NCBI GenBank assembly: GCA_050949175.1
Contig: JBMNFG010000011.1
Coordinates: 1 to 64,000 of the forward strand
Direction: 5' to 3'
Source: UBA4971 sp900019985
Lineage (GTDB): Bacteria; Bacillota; SHA-98; UBA4971
Length of the DNA: 64,000 nucleotides
Part shown: piece by piece, positions 33,368 to 40,843 of the stretch
Layout of the letters: the number at the start of each line of letters is the position of its first letter
Position numbering within the stretch: position 1 is the stretch's first letter
Notes under the pieces: model-generated
What the model was told of the DNA's origin: nothing
Seen by the model: only the letters and a program-made list of their open reading frames with translations
Database searches by the model: none
Program-made: the position numbers and the translations under genes

Positions 33368-34149
33368 CCGAAGACTTGGCCATTGAATTCATAAAGTCAA
33401 ACGGAAGTGAGCCTGAGAAAGCCCGGCTACAGTATCTGCTCTACGGAACTAAGCCCACATCTTATGCTATAGCAGCCCTCGCAGAAGGCCAACAGGTTGA
33501 CGGCGGATGGAGTGCCCATTGGAGTGCCGGTTACAGCTCTTTAGACGCTACTTGTTATTGCCTTGCCCAGGCTGAGCAGATGGGGCTGGACAAGACAGAT
33601 TCCATCATCTTACGTGGAGTCGAGTTCCTGAAAAGCAGGCAGCGATCGGACGGGAGTTGGGAAGAAGATTCGTGTGTAGGCCATTTGGCGCCCGTTTGGG
33701 CTAGGCCAGGTGATTTGTCCTCACGCTTATACTTGACGGCAAACTGCGGCTGGTGGGTTGCGTACTTCGAACCAGGCGCCGAAGAGGCGTTGAAGGCTTC
33801 ACAGTATCTCCAACTGCATCTCTATCCCGACGGTAGGTTGCCGTCGTTTCTCCACACACATTGGCTAGCCACAGCTCTCTGGCAGGTTAACAACCACACT
33901 GCTGCGGCAGAACCCGCTATGCGATACCTTAGCCATCGCTTAAACGATCTTTCTGCCAGCAACCTCGCATGGATGTGCCTTACGTTGCTTCTTTCAGGAT
34001 TAAGCAAGGACCATCCTCTGATCGAAGAAGCGGTGACCAGGATACGAAACCAACAGTGCGCGGACGGTCGATGGGAAAGCGAAGACGGACCGGATTTCGA
34101 CGTACATACGACACTTGAGGCCATGCGCGTCATTCGCTTGTGCAGTTAG
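33364..34149 (+). CDS. Terpene cyclase/prenyltransferase-like alpha-toroid protein
   Basis: This 261-aa protein is built from helical repeats with QW-type turns: GQQVDGGW (about 43-50), SRQRSDGSW (about 91-99) and NQQCADGRW (about 230-238). These define the squalene-cyclase/prenyltransferase toroid fold. It is less than half the length of a squalene-hopene cyclase and lacks its DxDD catalytic motif, so cyclase activity is unlikely. It may bind a prenyl or peptide ligand. No signal peptide was seen. TTG is used as start because AGAGGTGA lies 9 nt upstream. Confidence 0.72.
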   Translation: MTEDLAIEFIKSNGSEPEKARLQYLLYGTKPTSYAIAALAEGQQVDGGWSAHWSAGYSSLDATCYCLAQAEQMGLDKTDSIILRGVEFLKSRQRSDGSWEEDSCVGHLAPVWARPGDLSSRLYLTANCGWWVAYFEPGAEEALKASQYLQLHLYPDGRLPSFLHTHWLATALWQVNNHTAAAEPAMRYLSHRLNDLSASNLAWMCLTLLLSGLSKDHPLIEEAVTRIRNQQCADGRWESEDGPDFDVHTTLEAMRVIRLCS

Positions 34150-34275
34150 CCCCTTAACTCCCGCATGATTTCATCGCGGCTTTCATCCCGTAGCCCGGCA
34201 AGATGCTAAATGATATAATTGACGCGTGAGCCGGCTATAAGCCTGGTAAATGTCTGCAGGGGGAGGGGTAGACTT

Positions 34276-34953
34276 ATGAGTGTTTTTGACGCGATCGGCC
34301 CCATCATGATTGGCCCTTCATCATCACATACCGCAGGTGCAGTTCGTCTCGGCCTCGCAGCTCGTGCCATTCTAGGTGGACAAGTATCTCGCGCCGATAT
34401 AACCCTGCACGGCTCGTTTGCAGAAACATACAGAGGACACGGCACAGATGTTGCACTTGTGGCAGGCCTTTTAGGTATGAGTCCGGATGATGAACGGATC
34501 CCGGACTCGCTTCAAATCGCGGAACAACAAGGACTTAGAGTCACTTTTCATACGGGAGATCTGGGCGATGTCCATCCGAATTCTGCCCTGATGGAACTGG
34601 TTGCGCCTGACGGCACAAAAAAGTCTATTACCGGGGCATCCATAGGCGGGGGCAGTATCTTAATAACTGAGATCGATGAATTCTCCGTGGACTTCACCGG
34701 CGATAACCACGCGCTTGTCGTATCTTATCAAGACCAACCCGGCATCATAGCGAGGATTACATTACTGCTTGCAGCGGAAAATGTGAACATAGCGGCAATG
34801 CGAGTGTCCCGCAAAGCCAGGTATTCCAGAGCCCTTGCCATTATTGAGCTTGACCATCCCGCTCCCGAGAGATCAATAGCCGAAATCTCGAGGATCCCCA
34901 GCATGGATACGGTAATGGTCTTACCTCCCATATCGATGGAAGAGGGTGTATAG
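34276..34953 (+). CDS. sdaAB: L-serine dehydratase, beta subunit
   Basis: This 225-aa subunit of the Fe-S L-serine ammonia-lyase, with SdaAA, converts serine to pyruvate and ammonia. It shows GPIMIGPSSSHTAGAVRLG (8-26), GSFAETYRGHGTD (55-67), HPNSALMEL, and a C-terminal ACT domain (about 150-222, DQPGIIARITLLLAAENVNIAAM). ATG 34276 follows GGGAGGGG by about 6 nt; an upstream in-frame start at 34219 lacks support. The sdaAA gene follows after 3 bp. Confidence 0.95.
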   Translation: MSVFDAIGPIMIGPSSSHTAGAVRLGLAARAILGGQVSRADITLHGSFAETYRGHGTDVALVAGLLGMSPDDERIPDSLQIAEQQGLRVTFHTGDLGDVHPNSALMELVAPDGTKKSITGASIGGGSILITEIDEFSVDFTGDNHALVVSYQDQPGIIARITLLLAAENVNIAAMRVSRKARYSRALAIIELDHPAPERSIAEISRIPSMDTVMVLPPISMEEGV

Positions 34954-34956
34954 TTT

Positions 34957-35859
34957 ATGGCAATAGTAACCATGGCTAAGCTGGTTGAAGAAGCATCGTC
35001 TCGTGGCATGACAATCGGTGCACTGGCTCGGGAGGTTGAAGCCAGAGAAAGCGGGCTTTCCGTGGACGAGCTCAATGAGAAGATGAGAAAACGTCTTGAA
35101 GTCATGCGCCAATCGGTGGCTGCAGGCCTTCAAGGGGTTCGTTCAAGGAGCGGGCTCACAGGCGAGGATGCCGTCAAAATGACGAAAGCTCAATCAAAAG
35201 GCCTGCTAATCTCAAATGAGCCTCTCAATACCGCAATGGCTTATGCTCTTGCTGTTGCAGAGGTAAATGCAGCTATGGGACTGATTGTAGCAGCTCCTAC
35301 AGGAGGGTCATGCGGCATCTTGCCAGGCGTGCTGCTGTCAGTCGGAAAGAGATTGGGTTCAGATGATGATGCCCTTTTGGAAGCCCTCTTTGCGGCAGGT
35401 GCAGTAGGTGCAGTGGTAGCAAGGAGCAGCACATTGGCAGGGGCAGCAGCAGGGTGTCAGGCGGAATGCGGGACCGGAGCTGCGATGGCTGCCGCAGCCG
35501 CTACACAGCTTGCCCATGGATCACCGCACCAGTGCGCTAATGCAGTGGCATTTGCTTTTAAGGGGCTGCTAGGCCTTGTATGCGATCCTGTAGCAGGATT
35601 GGTTGAAGTGCCTTGCATCAAACGTAACGCCATAAGTGTCTCAGTGGCGCTGGCTGCAGCTGACATGGCACTTGCCGGGATCGAAAGTGTCATCCCGGCA
35701 GATGAAGTCATCGAAACCATGGGGATTGTAGGCCGTGATATGCCTGCGTCGCTGCGGGAGACTGCACTCGGCGGGCTTGCTGTCACTCCTACTGGGAAAA
35801 GGTTGGCAAGAGAGCTGGCTTCTGCACCTCCTTCAGATGAAGCGGCCGGTCACAAGTAA
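34957..35859 (+). CDS. sdaAA: L-serine dehydratase, alpha subunit
   Basis: This is the 300-aa catalytic subunit of the oxygen-sensitive [4Fe-4S] serine dehydratase. Visible family segments are VAAPTGGSCGILPGVLL (about 111-127), GCQAECGTGAAMAAAA (about 167-182), and GLVCDPVAGLVEVPCIKRNA (about 207-226), which supply the cluster Cys residues and the substrate site. It lies 3 bp after sdaAB. An oxygen-sensitive enzyme fits an anaerobic lifestyle. Confidence 0.96.
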   Translation: MAIVTMAKLVEEASSRGMTIGALAREVEARESGLSVDELNEKMRKRLEVMRQSVAAGLQGVRSRSGLTGEDAVKMTKAQSKGLLISNEPLNTAMAYALAVAEVNAAMGLIVAAPTGGSCGILPGVLLSVGKRLGSDDDALLEALFAAGAVGAVVARSSTLAGAAAGCQAECGTGAAMAAAAATQLAHGSPHQCANAVAFAFKGLLGLVCDPVAGLVEVPCIKRNAISVSVALAAADMALAGIESVIPADEVIETMGIVGRDMPASLRETALGGLAVTPTGKRLARELASAPPSDEAAGHK

Positions 35860-35913
35860 GCCTGTAGATTCTTGGCAAAGGCCTGCCGGCACGAAAAACG
35901 GCGTTAATATTTT

Positions 35914-35961
35914 CCAAGTCGGAAGGGAATTCTATTGTTAGAATCCCAATAGACTTGGAGG
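35914..35961 (+). promoter_or_regulatory. Leader hairpin that may hide the SD of the 57-aa membrane protein
   Basis: CCAAGTC (35914-35920) can pair with GACTTGG (35952-35958), and CTATTG (35932-35937) with CAATAG (35947-35952). The right arms run directly into TTGGAGG, the SD of the next gene, so the fold would occlude ribosome access. This is an inference from pairing only. Confidence 0.4.
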
Positions 35962-35968
35962 AATGAAT

Positions 35969-36142
35969 ATGGAACCAAAGACCACCAGCTGGGTTGTGGT
36001 TGGATTGGGCGTAGTAGTGTCTATCATAGGCCAAATGTCAAGGCCCGGTGAACTCGGTGCCGGAATACTGGGTTTCGGTATTGCCCATATCGTCTTGGGA
36101 ATCCTGGATATGCTTAGACCCACAGTCAGACAGGAGTCCTGA
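35969..36142 (+). CDS. 57-aa small membrane protein
   Basis: The ORF starts at ATG 35969, 7 nt after TTGGAGG (an in-frame ATG at 35963 is too close to the SD). The peptide begins MEPKTTSWVVVGLGVVVSI. It has two likely membrane segments (about 8-21 and 30-48, ELGAGILGFGIAHIVLGIL) and a basic tail LRPTVRQES. No named family is recognised. The good RBS, composition and dedicated terminator support a real gene. Confidence 0.65.
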   Translation: MEPKTTSWVVVGLGVVVSIIGQMSRPGELGAGILGFGIAHIVLGILDMLRPTVRQES

Positions 36143-36238
36143 TGCCGGCTTACTAAATCCGGGCACTCATTACTTTGAGACTTACCGGGATTCCTAGCTG
36201 ATCGCCTCCTAGAGGAAGGAAACGGAAAAGACTTATTG

Positions 36239-36280
36239 AATTAAACGTTTAGCGACCGTTTCGCTAAACGTTTAATTTTG
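36239..36280 (+). terminator. 17-bp perfect-stem hairpin with nested AAACGTTT palindromes
   Basis: AATTAAACGTTTAGCGA (36239-36255), loop CCGTT and TCGCTAAACGTTTAATT (36261-36277) pair perfectly, followed by TTGTCC. Each arm contains the self-complementary octamer AAACGTTT, so a DNA-binding site is an alternative. It closes the 57-aa gene unit. The rest of the gap to 36488 shows nothing clear. Confidence 0.65.
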
Positions 36281-36488
36281 TCCGCATCACATAGCTCTTT
36301 TTTCTGCGTTTTTTGGGCTTTTCACAGCTCTATCAGGTGATAGTCAGCCCTTCGAGAGCAAACGTGCCAATGCGTAGCACTGTTTCCGCAGGTAAGGTCC
36401 GTCTTGGAGATTGTTCAAACAGAAACAGCATGTCAGCATCTTGCACGTAGCACCCTGAACAAGCAACACGTTGCGCGAGGTGATTGGT

Positions 36489-37592
36489 TTGGACAGAAAT
36501 GAAGAACTACAGATTAAGCTGGAACGGGTTAGAGATCTTCTCAAGCAGCATGAATTATCAGGTCTTCTGTTAAAGAAACAGCCGAACTTCTCTTGGCTTA
36601 CTGCCGGAGGCTTGAACATGGTAGGCTTTGCCACAGAAATGGGGATGACATCCATCCTCGTCACAGAAACAGACCTGTATGTCATTGCAAATCGAATTGA
36701 AGCCGAGAGAATGATGGATGAAGAAGGCCTTAAGGAATTAGGGTTTAAGCTGTTGACTCACGAGTGGTTCGAGGATAAAGAAGCAAACCTCGTAAAAGAA
36801 GTGGTGGGCGATGCCCCTGTAGGTTGTGACGTTCAGCTGGACGGCTTCAAATATGTTGAGCCTGATATCAAAGAACTGAGATATTCATTGACCGAAGCGG
36901 AGATTGAACGATACCTCTTCTTAGGAGCCAGAGCATCGTACGCTATGGAGAAGGTACTCTATGAAGTTAAGCCGGGAGACAGTGAAGCTGAAATAGTTGG
37001 CAGGCTCAGTGAAGAACTGTGGAAAAACCGCATAGATCCTACCGGCTTCATAATAGCGGCAGATGAGCGGATAAGGCTCTATCGCCATCCCATCCCAACC
37101 ATGAAGCGCGTGGAAAAATGTTTGATGCTCAGTGTGAACGCAAGGTACAGAGGATTGATTGCATCCATCACCCGTTTTCTCTACTTTGGCCCGCTCTCTC
37201 ACGAGTTCGCACGTCAATACCGAGATAATGTTGAAATAGAATGCCTCATGATTGCCAAGACCGAAGTCGGCAAGGAGATGAATATCCCCTTCATGGCCGG
37301 GTTGAAGCGGTATGAGGAATTGGGATATCCAGATGAATGGAAGCTACATCATCAGGGAGGAGCAACAGGATACTCTGCTCGCGACATCAAAGTAAACGAA
37401 TCCACAACTCAGCGTGTCCAAGAAAACCAGGCCTTTTGCTGGAACCCCTCTATCACGGGAACCAAGTCTGAAGACGTCTTCATCGCAACGAGGAGTGGGC
37501 CGCTGATGGTATCAAAGCCTGTAATCTTCCCTGTCATGCAAATGGAAGTCGAAGGAATAGAGTTCACCCGTCCCTCGATCCTGGTGAGGTAA
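36489..37592 (+). CDS. M24-family creatinase/aminopeptidase-like protein with altered metal site
   Basis: The predicted 367-aa protein has the two-domain M24 layout: a creatinase-like N-terminal domain (GLNMVGFATEMGMTSILVTE) and a pita-bread domain from about 155. Normal M24 metal ligands appear partly lost. The usual Asp-x10-Asp segment reads LSVNARYRGLIASITRF, and the first Glu position reads FCWNPSI, while HHQGGATGY and KSEDVF are kept. It may be metal-independent, like creatinase, or inactive as a protease. TTG 36489 is chosen because GAGGTGAT sits 4 nt upstream; an in-frame TTG at 36471 precedes it. Confidence 0.75.
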   Translation: MDRNEELQIKLERVRDLLKQHELSGLLLKKQPNFSWLTAGGLNMVGFATEMGMTSILVTETDLYVIANRIEAERMMDEEGLKELGFKLLTHEWFEDKEANLVKEVVGDAPVGCDVQLDGFKYVEPDIKELRYSLTEAEIERYLFLGARASYAMEKVLYEVKPGDSEAEIVGRLSEELWKNRIDPTGFIIAADERIRLYRHPIPTMKRVEKCLMLSVNARYRGLIASITRFLYFGPLSHEFARQYRDNVEIECLMIAKTEVGKEMNIPFMAGLKRYEELGYPDEWKLHHQGGATGYSARDIKVNESTTQRVQENQAFCWNPSITGTKSEDVFIATRSGPLMVSKPVIFPVMQMEVEGIEFTRPSILVR

Positions 37593-37623
37593 ACCGAGCA
37601 GCAAACGAACGGACGGCTGTCTA

Positions 37624-37695
37624 CCAATACTAAACCCAATACTAAACCCATTACTAAACCCAATACGAAATCTAAAGCTAAATCTAAGACTAAAC
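37624..37695. repeat. Six 12-bp tandem repeats
   Basis: Contiguous 12-bp units start at 37624, 37636, 37648, 37660, 37672 and 37684. The first two are identical (CCAATACTAAAC) and later ones drift (CTAAAGCTAAAT, CTAAGACTAAAC). They follow the M24 gene stop and precede a perfect palindrome at 37734. Confidence 0.85.
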
Positions 37696-37733
37696 AGCTC
37701 CAACCAGAAGAGAATGCTTGGTTAGTATCGTTA

Positions 37734-37759
37734 AGGTGGCATACTGCAGTATGCCACCT
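37734..37759. terminator. 26-bp perfect palindrome between convergent genes
   Basis: AGGTGGCATACTG joined to its exact reverse complement (37734-37746 and 37747-37759) can form an 11-bp stem with a 4-nt loop in either direction. No strong T-tract follows on the plus strand. Its position between the convergent M24 and nitroreductase genes suggests a bidirectional transcript end. Confidence 0.5.
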
Positions 37760-37856
37760 CAACTGTATCTACTCATAAAGGCGACCCATATCCGCATACC
37801 TTTTTTCTCAAGGGCCTTCTCTTGGTAAATCTGTCCTAAAGCCTGGAAAAGCCGGT

Positions 37857-38390
37857 TTACTCAAGCACTACTACAGTCTCTTCCCAAGGCCGATCCGAAC
37901 GCGGGCGTCGAGGCATCGGACGCTCCTTTGTATACCCTATTGGAATCATGGCGACAGGACGGAGGTGAGCCGGAAGTTCCAATACTCGAGCGGCAGCCTT
38001 TTCATCAAAAGCACCTACCCAGCATGCACCGAGTCCAAGAGCGACCACTGCAAGGAGCATGTTCTGAACCGCAGCGGCAGTGTCTTGTATTGAGTAGAGC
38101 TCCGCACCTCGGGTGCCGTATGTCCGGGCACTCCTTTGCGGGTCTGCAGCAACTACTATCACGACAGGAGCGTCCGACACGAATCTTTGGCCGAATGCAG
38201 CTCTTGCCAAATCCTCCTTGAGTTCAGGACGCTTTACTACAATGAACTGCCATGGCTGGATATTACCTGCGGTCGGAGCTCTCAGCCCGCACTCCAGAAT
38301 GCGCTTTATCGCATCGCCTGATACAGGATCCGGTTTAAAGTGACGCTCGCTGCGCCGTTTTTCGATAACCTCAAACAGATCTGTGGTCAA
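37857..38390 (-). CDS. Nitroreductase-family flavoprotein
   Basis: The predicted 177-aa FMN protein has the family signatures IEKRRSERHFKPDPV (FMN phosphate contact), APTAGNIQPWQFIVV, and LGLGACWVGAF near the C-terminus, then MIPIGYTKERP. Likely activity is NAD(P)H-dependent reduction of nitro-compounds or quinones, with the true substrate unknown. TTG 38390 is preferred because AAGGAGG lies 9 nt upstream; the in-frame GTG 38399 directly abuts that SD. Confidence 0.9.
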   Translation of the reverse strand: MTTDLFEVIEKRRSERHFKPDPVSGDAIKRILECGLRAPTAGNIQPWQFIVVKRPELKEDLARAAFGQRFVSDAPVVIVVAADPQRSARTYGTRGAELYSIQDTAAAVQNMLLAVVALGLGACWVGAFDEKAAARVLELPAHLRPVAMIPIGYTKERPMPRRPRSDRPWEETVVVLE

Positions 38391-38562
38391 CGTTCTCACC
38401 CTCCTTAAACCCCAAAGAAAGAACCTGAGGCCTTGAAGTCTTTGCAGTAATAAGTTTTCCGCAGTAGGAGAAAAGTTCCTGCAAGGCTGTGGGGATGTTG
38501 TTGAGTGAATCCGACGCCGTGATACCGGAGTCCGGAGTTAAACAATAAGTTGAATAATCGGA

Positions 38563-38604
38563 GTCCGGTGGAACGATCCCTCGATAGCATACGCTCCACC
38601 GGAC
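38563..38604. repeat. Inverted repeat in the nitroreductase-hsp20 gap
   Basis: GTCCGGTGGA (38563-38572) and TCCACCGGAC (38595-38604) are perfect inverted arms with a 22-nt loop. The gap (38391-38672) also contains several scattered GGAGTCCGG/CTCCGGA copies. It may terminate hsp20 transcription, though no T-tract is seen. Confidence 0.4.
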
Positions 38605-38672
38605 ACGTGACAAGTCTTAGACTCCGGAAGCCACTCCGGAACCCGCCCTGGAAGCCTTCGGATTTCGATACT

Positions 38673-39119
38673 TCAATGAATGTCCAACCTGTAGGTTTTT
38701 CCCTTGGCTTCCGGTGCCTTGGGAATGATAACCTCCAGCACCCCGTTTTTGAACTCGGCACGTGCTTGATCAGGTTTTATCTTTGTTGTGATAGGAAGTG
38801 TCCGCGCAAAGTGGCCGTAGGCTCGTTCGCGGCGGTATACGTTTTTATCTTCGATCTCTTTCTCGTATTTCGATTCGCCTCTGATGGTAAGGGCGTTGTC
38901 AGTGAGGGTGAGCTCTACGTCCTTCTGATTCACACCCGGCAAATCGGCCCTCACTACTACATTGTCTTCAGTTTCATACATGTCTACAGACGGGCACCAG
39001 GTGCGTCCGCTCCCCAACCTAGCTATTCCTCGTTTGGCAAAGGTTTCATCAAAAATCCTGTTCATTGTCTCTCGGATTCCCACCAAGTCATCAAAGGGAT
39101 CCCATCTCGTAAGATTCAA
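38673..39119 (-). CDS. Small heat-shock protein Hsp20
   Basis: This 148-aa alpha-crystallin-type chaperone has N-terminal LTRWDPFDDLVGIRETMNRIF and a crystallin domain from about 45 (SVDMYETEDNVVVRADLPGV), with the conserved FKNGVLEVIIPK end (A-x-x-x-NGVL motif). TTG 39119 is chosen because AAAGGAGG lies 7 nt upstream and the protein then begins MNLTRWDPF as most homologues do; an ATG 36 bp earlier has no SD. Confidence 0.93.
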   Translation of the reverse strand: MNLTRWDPFDDLVGIRETMNRIFDETFAKRGIARLGSGRTWCPSVDMYETEDNVVVRADLPGVNQKDVELTLTDNALTIRGESKYEKEIEDKNVYRRERAYGHFARTLPITTKIKPDQARAEFKNGVLEVIIPKAPEAKGKTYRLDIH

Positions 39120-39206
39120 ACCTGAACCTCCTTTCAGCCAAGTCCAATCTTGCATTCACCGCTACCCTATCCGATATCTATTTGTGAGACATCTAAACCC
39201 AACTTT

Positions 39207-39362
39207 CACTTGTTAAGATGCTTGTGTCTGAGATCTCTGAACCTCATCTCCGTACCGGATCTTCGCACCGAATGCTCGTACCGGCTCTCTCTACCCAATG
39301 CTCGTACCACATCTCCGTACCCAATGCCTGTACCCGATCGCCGTACCCAGTTTATGTTGGCA
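39207..39362. repeat. 26-bp tandem repeat upstream of hsp20
   Basis: Units of exactly 26 bp start at 39233, 39259, 39285, 39311 and 39337, with a weaker one at 39207. The core is CCGTACCCAATGCTCGTACC. The array lies in the 5' region of hsp20. Confidence 0.75.
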
Positions 39363-39487
39363 CCATACTGCCTGGTTACACATGCTTTAGTTAGTATGCC
39401 TCGAGCGGATAGTCGGTAAACAGCAAGTAACCATGGAACCGCAGGGAAACGCACGCAAAGTTCGGGCCACTTGCTCAAAGGTCTGCT

Positions 39488-40366
39488 TAGCCGGCCCAGA
39501 GTAAGAGCCAGTACGTGGCCTAGGGATTCTCAAACGGCCCACATTGGCTCATCATGAGAACCGATTAATCTTCCACAACGCTTCAGATCGCCCTAAATGT
39601 CTTATGGAAAAAGCAGATCAAAAGTCGATGAGTAGTCAAATCACGTTTAATGGCTCGTCTCACAAGCCGTTCCGTACCCAAGAAAGCTTCCGCTTTGACT
39701 GATTAGCTCACGAGACGAGCCAATCATGTCTCCAAAAAGCTCTCAAATGACCTGAATGGCTCGCGCGCCGAGCCATTCAGAGAACGATCCGGCATCAAAT
39801 CGCCGTTAATGGTTCACAGCCTGAGCCACTTAGCAACTGAAAACCGACTAAAAGGACTTTGTTGGCTCACGAGATGAGCCACTATGCCACCTGAAAAGCT
39901 GTAAATCCTCCTAGTCGGCTCATGGGATGAGCCAATAAACCGTCCATCGGCGATCAGATTAACCTAGATGGCTCACCGCATAAGCCATCAGGCAACTCAA
40001 AAACCAAAAAGCAGACTTCCTTGGCTCACGAAATAAGCCAAGCAACGCATGAAAGCCGTTAGGTCTCACCAGATGGCTCTTGAGGAGAGCCAAACAAGCA
40101 TCAAAATGCTCCAAGATAGACCTAATCGGCTTACAGCGTGAACCAATTGACTGCACAACAGCCCCAAAACTGCTTTAATTGGCTCTCAGGGAATGCCATC
40201 CTGCAACGAAAAACCGATCTGAGCGTCTCTAATGGCTCACCGGCTGAGCCATCCAACTGCGTACAAGCCTTCAGATCCCCCTGGGCGGCTCATAGGAAGA
40301 GCCAATTCATTTTAGAAAGTGTCCCAACCGGATAAGATTGGCTCTCCTTAATAGCCAATACACCAC
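39488..40366. repeat. 53-bp-period hairpin array (about 16 units)
   Basis: GGCTC starts at 39546, 39652, 39705 (AGCTC), 39758, 39811 (GGTTC), 39864, 39917, 39970, 40023, 40075, 40128 (GGCTT), 40181, 40234, 40287 and 40340. Nearly every step is 53 bp (one 106, one 52). Each is followed after 7 nt by GAGCC or a close variant. The stem extends outward with different complementary bases in different units: AATGG/CCATT at 39755, GATGG/CCATC at 39967, CTTGG/CCAAG at 40020, ATTGG/CCAAT at 40337. The roughly 30-bp interspaces share a weak consensus (AAAAGC..TCAAATC..CCTAATGG), so it is a tandem repeat rather than CRISPR. There is no coding signal. Confidence 0.92.
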
Positions 40367-40633
40367 CAGGAGGCTCGCGAACCGTCCTTGGAATGGAGTT
40401 ATTAGTCTTCGATGTCTAAAGATTTTGTGATTCCCTGGCAATACTCATTGACCACATGGTCAATCCGTGCTAGTATTGTTTTAGAGTCAGTGCCGCTAAC
40501 GCTCCGTTTTGCGTGTAGATACTGTTTTAGCGAGCTGATAGTGTTCTAAGTGAGGTTGTACTCTCGGCAGGCTGATAAGCTGTTGGCGGGCTTATACTCT
40601 TTCGGCAACTTAAAAGGCTGCTGTTTCTCCGGT

Positions 40634-40795
40634 GATCTCGGTTGCCGGCATCCTTTTAGTGACATGTAACACCGACGAATACTTCGCGATCTCGGTTGCC
40701 AGCCGCTTTTTCTTGAAGTGCAACACCGGCGAATACTTCGCGATCTCGGTTGCTGGCATCTCTTTGACAAACTGCTTTGATAATATCTTTTCAGC
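40634..40795. repeat. Three 54-bp tandem repeats upstream of the Lol-like operon
   Basis: Units start at 40634, 40688 and 40742, each beginning GATCTCGGTTGC. The first two are close to identical through CGAATACTTCGC, while the third diverges after 25 bp. Decayed copies extend left to about 40560. Because 54 is a multiple of three, three frames stay open, but none has an RBS or conserved protein features. The array ends about 50 bp before the ABC operon start and probably overlaps its promoter region. Confidence 0.85.
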
Positions 40796-40843
40796 GGCAA
40801 AATCTACCTTTTGGGAACTTATAAAAGGTGAGGTGCAGATGGA

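Noticed and set aside
37409..37762. 117-aa minus-strand ORF with GFSIGF-like repeats
   Set aside because: It is a translation of the 12-bp array and the antisense of the M24 gene end.
39488..40366. CRISPR array
   Set aside because: The 53-bp step and palindromic cores look CRISPR-like. However, the cores are degenerate between units, the interspaces share a consensus instead of being unique, and no cas gene is in the window.
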